The notes under the pieces: model-generated
Seen by the model: only the letters and a program-made list of their open reading frames with translations
The model's database searches: none
What the model was told of the DNA's origin: nothing
Assembly: GCF_034387475.1 (NCBI RefSeq)
Contig: NZ_JAXCIL010000002.1
Location: 1,240,001-1,304,000 of the forward strand
Length of the DNA stretch: 64,000 nt
Direction: 5' to 3'
Origin: Pseudomonas sp. Teo4
GTDB lineage: Bacteria; Pseudomonadota; Gammaproteobacteria; Pseudomonadales; Pseudomonadaceae
Translations under genes and position numbers: made by a program
Part shown: positions 61,404 to 64,000 of the stretch, piece by piece
How the letters are laid out: each line of letters starts with the position of its first letter
Position numbering within the stretch: the first letter of the stretch is position 1

Positions 61404-62663
61404 ATGAACCTGACTGAACTCAAGCAAAAGCCGATTACCGATCTTTTGGAAATGGCCGAACAGATGGGCATCGAAAACATGGCCCGTTCGCGCAAACAGG
61501 ACGTGATTTTCGCCCTGCTGAAGAAGCACGCGAAAAGCGGCGAAGAGATCTCGGGTGACGGCGTGCTGGAGATTCTCCAGGATGGTTTCGGTTTCCTGCG
61601 TTCGGCTGATGCGTCCTACCTGGCCGGCCCCGATGACATCTACGTCTCGCCTAGCCAGATCCGCCGTTTCAACCTGCGTACCGGCGACACCATCGTCGGC
61701 AAGATCCGCCCGCCGAAGGAAGGGGAGCGTTACTTCGCTCTGCTGAAGGTCGATACCATCAACTTCGACCGTCCGGAAAACGCGAAGAACAAGATTCTGT
61801 TTGAAAACCTGACGCCGCTGTTCCCCAACAAGCGCCTGAAGATGGAAGCCGGTAACGGCTCCACCGAAGACCTTACCGGCCGCGTCATCGACCTGTGCGC
61901 TCCAATCGGCAAGGGCCAGCGCGGCCTGATCGTCGCCCCGCCGAAAGCGGGTAAAACGATCATGCTGCAGAACATCGCGGCCAACATCACCCGTAACAAC
62001 CCAGAGTGCCACCTGATCGTCCTGCTGATCGACGAGCGCCCTGAGGAAGTGACCGAAATGCAGCGCACCGTGCGCGGCGAAGTGGTCGCTTCGACCTTCG
62101 ACGAGCCGCCAACCCGCCACGTGCAGGTTGCCGAGATGGTCATCGAAAAGGCCAAGCGTCTGGTCGAACACAAGAAAGACGTGGTTATTCTGCTCGACTC
62201 CATCACCCGTCTGGCGCGTGCCTACAACACCGTGATCCCGAGCTCCGGCAAGGTGCTGACCGGTGGTGTCGACGCCCACGCCCTGGAGAAGCCGAAGCGT
62301 TTCTTCGGTGCCGCCCGTAACATCGAGGAAGGCGGTTCGCTGACCATCATCGCCACCGCGCTGGTCGAAACCGGCTCGAAGATGGACGAGGTGATCTACG
62401 AAGAGTTCAAGGGTACCGGCAACATGGAGCTGCCGCTGGACCGCCGCATCGCCGAGAAGCGCGTGTTCCCAGCCATCAACATCAACCGTTCGGGCACCCG
62501 TCGCGAAGAGTTGCTGACCGCCGACGACGAACTGCAGCGCATGTGGATTCTGCGCAAGCTGCTGCACCCGATGGACGAGATCGCCGCCATCGAGTTCCTG
62601 GTCGACAAGCTCAAGCAGACCAAGACCAACGATGAGTTCTTCCTGTCGATGAAGCGCAAGTAA
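61404..62663 (+). CDS. rho: Transcription termination factor Rho
   Basis: Hexameric RNA-dependent ATPase/helicase of 419 residues. N-terminal [20 protein letters not shown], cold-shock RNA-binding fold ([14 protein letters not shown]), Walker A PPKAGKT, Walker [12 protein letters not shown]-loop [20 protein letters not shown]-loop and [21 protein letters not shown]. Preceded by a long leader consistent with autoregulation. Confidence 0.99.
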   Translation: MNLTELKQKPITDLLEMAEQMGIENMARSRKQDVIFALLKKHAKSGEEISGDGVLEILQDGFGFLRSADASYLAGPDDIYVSPSQIRRFNLRTGDTIVGKIRPPKEGERYFALLKVDTINFDRPENAKNKILFENLTPLFPNKRLKMEAGNGSTEDLTGRVIDLCAPIGKGQRGLIVAPPKAGKTIMLQNIAANITRNNPECHLIVLLIDERPEEVTEMQRTVRGEVVASTFDEPPTRHVQVAEMVIEKAKRLVEHKKDVVILLDSITRLARAYNTVIPSSGKVLTGGVDAHALEKPKRFFGAARNIEEGGSLTIIATALVETGSKMDEVIYEEFKGTGNMELPLDRRIAEKRVFPAININRSGTRREELLTADDELQRMWILRKLLHPMDEIAAIEFLVDKLKQTKTNDEFFLSMKRK

Positions 62664-62681
62664 GCACTTTCGGCCAGGCTG

Positions 62682-62810
62682 TAGTTGGGGCCGCTTCGCG
62701 CCCCTTCGCGGGTAAACCCGCTCCCACAGGTTCACCGTCGTCGCTTGATTCGGCGCTGTACCTGTGGGAGCGGGTTTACCCGCGAAGGGCTGCGAAGCGG
62801 CCCCAACTCA
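62682..62810. repeat. Extended REP doublet forming a ~128-bp inverted repeat
   Basis: Inner CGCGGGTAAACCCGCTCCCA units plus matching outer arms: AGTTGGGGCCGCTTCGCG on the left and GCTGCGAAGCGGCCCCAACT on the right. Nearly the whole element is self-complementary; it fills the rho-ubiD gap. Confidence 0.93.
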
Positions 62811-62884
62811 TTTTGCCCCCAATAAAGGCCTGAACGGCGCTACACTCTGCACCCCGACCGATACGGCCAATACGAGGCTCATGC

Positions 62885-64000
62885 ATGCAGTATCGCGATT
62901 TGCGCGACTTCATCCGTGGCCTGGAGCAGCGCGGTGAACTCAAGCGCATCCAGGTTCCGATCTCCCCAGTCCTGGAAATGACCGAGGTCTGCGACCGCAC
63001 CCTGCGTGCCAAGGGCCCGGCGTTGCTGTTCGAAAAGCCCACGGGCTTCGACATCCCGGTACTGGGCAACCTGTTCGGCACCCCGGAGCGGGTAGCGATG
63101 GGCATGGGCGCCGAGTCGGTCGAAGAGCTGCGCGAGATCGGCAAGCTGCTGGCGTTCCTCAAGGAACCCGAGCCACCCAAGGGCCTGAAGGACGCCTGGT
63201 CCAAACTTCCGATCTTCAAGAAAGTCGTGTCCATGGCGCCGAAGGTGGTCAAGGATGCGGTGTGCCAGGAGATCGTGGTCGAGGGCGAGGATGTCGACCT
63301 TTCCCAGTTGCCGATTCAGCACTGCTGGCCGGGCGATGTGGCGCCACTGATCACCTGGGGCCTGACCGTGACCCGCGGCCCCAACAAAGACCGTCAGAAC
63401 CTGGGCATTTACCGTCAGCAGGTGATCGGCCGCAATAAAGTCATCATGCGTTGGCTGAGCCACCGTGGCGGCGCACTGGACTACCGCGAATGGTGCGAGA
63501 AGCACCCCGGCCAGCCATTCCCGGTTGCCGTGGCGCTGGGTGCGGATCCGGCGACTATCCTCGGTGCGGTCACGCCAGTGCCTGACACGTTGTCCGAGTA
63601 CGCCTTTGCCGGCCTGCTGCGGGGTAACCGCACCGAACTGGTCAAATGCCGCGGCAGCGACCTGCAGGTGCCAGCGACCGCCGAGATCATTCTTGAAGGT
63701 GTGATCCACCCGGGGGAAATGGCCCCGGAAGGCCCTTACGGCGACCACACTGGCTACTACAACGAAGTGGACAGCTTCCCAGTGTTCACCGTCGAGCGTA
63801 TCACCCACCGGCAGAAACCCATTTACCACAGCACCTACACCGGACGGCCGCCAGATGAGCCGGCGATCCTCGGCGTGGCGCTGAATGAAGTGTTCGTGCC
63901 GATCCTGCAGAAGCAGTTCCCGGAAATCGTCGACTTCTACCTGCCGCCGGAAGGTTGCTCGTACCGCATGGCGGTGGTAACCATGAAGAAGCAGTACCCA
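62885..64000 (+). CDS. ubiD: UbiD decarboxylase (partial, C-terminus outside window)
   Basis: 3-octaprenyl-4-hydroxybenzoate decarboxylase of ubiquinone synthesis, using the prenylated flavin made by UbiX. The first 372 codons are present (full length about 488). Seen: [56 protein letters not shown] (prFMN/metal region). ATG 62885 has GAGG seven bases upstream; the overlapping ATG at 62881 is out of frame. Confidence 0.97.
   Translation, partial: MQYRDLRDFIRGLEQRGELKRIQVPISPVLEMTEVCDRTLRAKGPALLFEKPTGFDIPVLGNLFGTPERVAMGMGAESVEELREIGKLLAFLKEPEPPKGLKDAWSKLPIFKKVVSMAPKVVKDAVCQEIVVEGEDVDLSQLPIQHCWPGDVAPLITWGLTVTRGPNKDRQNLGIYRQQVIGRNKVIMRWLSHRGGALDYREWCEKHPGQPFPVAVALGADPATILGAVTPVPDTLSEYAFAGLLRGNRTELVKCRGSDLQVPATAEIILEGVIHPGEMAPEGPYGDHTGYYNEVDSFPVFTVERITHRQKPIYHSTYTGRPPDEPAILGVALNEVFVPILQKQFPEIVDFYLPPEGCSYRMAVVTMKKQYP

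Overview
The window is a chromosomal segment of a Pseudomonas of the P. putida group. The evidence is high GC, two families of P. putida-type REP palindromes in almost every intergenic gap, and a gene order (rpmB-rpmG, kauB, dadR-dadA-dadX, pauR, cycB, xpt, rep; then amaA-amaB-hglS; then elbB, dedA, ppk-ppx, trxA, rho, ubiD) that I recognise from P. putida and partly from P. aeruginosa. Locus comparisons are from memory and were not searched. I see no rRNA, tRNA, insertion sequence, prophage or CRISPR array.

Layout. 1-15 kb: the start of a dipeptide-binding protein, ribosomal proteins L28/L33, and a polyamine/D-amino-acid catabolic block (KauB aldehyde dehydrogenase, PauB-type oxidase, a MocR regulator, DadR, D-amino acid dehydrogenase, alanine racemase, PauR, cytochrome c5). 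15-26 kb: acetyl-CoA hydrolase/transferase, xpt, rep helicase, a c-di-GMP enzyme, a MATE pump, a LysR regulator with an abnormal tail, and a chemoreceptor. 26-33.5 kb: the lysine/2-aminoadipate module hglS-LysR-amaB-amaA, then an MscS channel with a cyclic-nucleotide-binding-like domain. 33.7-41.4 kb: an accessory catabolic cluster of unknown substrate, bounded by two nearly identical YcaC-type hydrolase genes that share a duplicated LysR-type operator; it also holds a membrane-anchored ABM protein, an arylesterase-like hydrolase, a Tat-exported amidohydrolase with a second internal start, an OprD porin and a LysR regulator. 41.4-43 kb: a shortened WYL-family regulator and a Sel1-repeat protein. 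43-48.2 kb: a tightly overlapping MarR-FUSC-DUF1656-HlyD-NodT efflux operon.

48.2-51.2 kb is a small accessory patch: an orphan HTH antitoxin-like gene between two diverged 108-bp direct repeats, a compact three-way-junction RNA candidate with a UUCG tetraloop ahead of two small DUF genes, and a Fic enzyme with an AT-rich palindromic operator. This RNA candidate and the duplicated YcaC/operator cluster are the two most interesting signals. 51.3-64 kb returns to mostly core genes: an FTR1 iron permease with a built-in cytochrome c domain, YaiI, ElbB, a sterol-desaturase-like hydroxylase whose 3' end overlaps dedA, ppk and ppx (convergent and overlapping), trxA, rho and the first 372 codons of ubiD.

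How genes work together. KauB and the PauB-like oxidase fit polyamine breakdown controlled by PauR. DadA and DadX interconvert and oxidise alanine under DadR. AmaA, AmaB and HglS act in the pipecolate-aminoadipate-2-oxoadipate route of lysine catabolism. Ppk and Ppx make and degrade polyphosphate.
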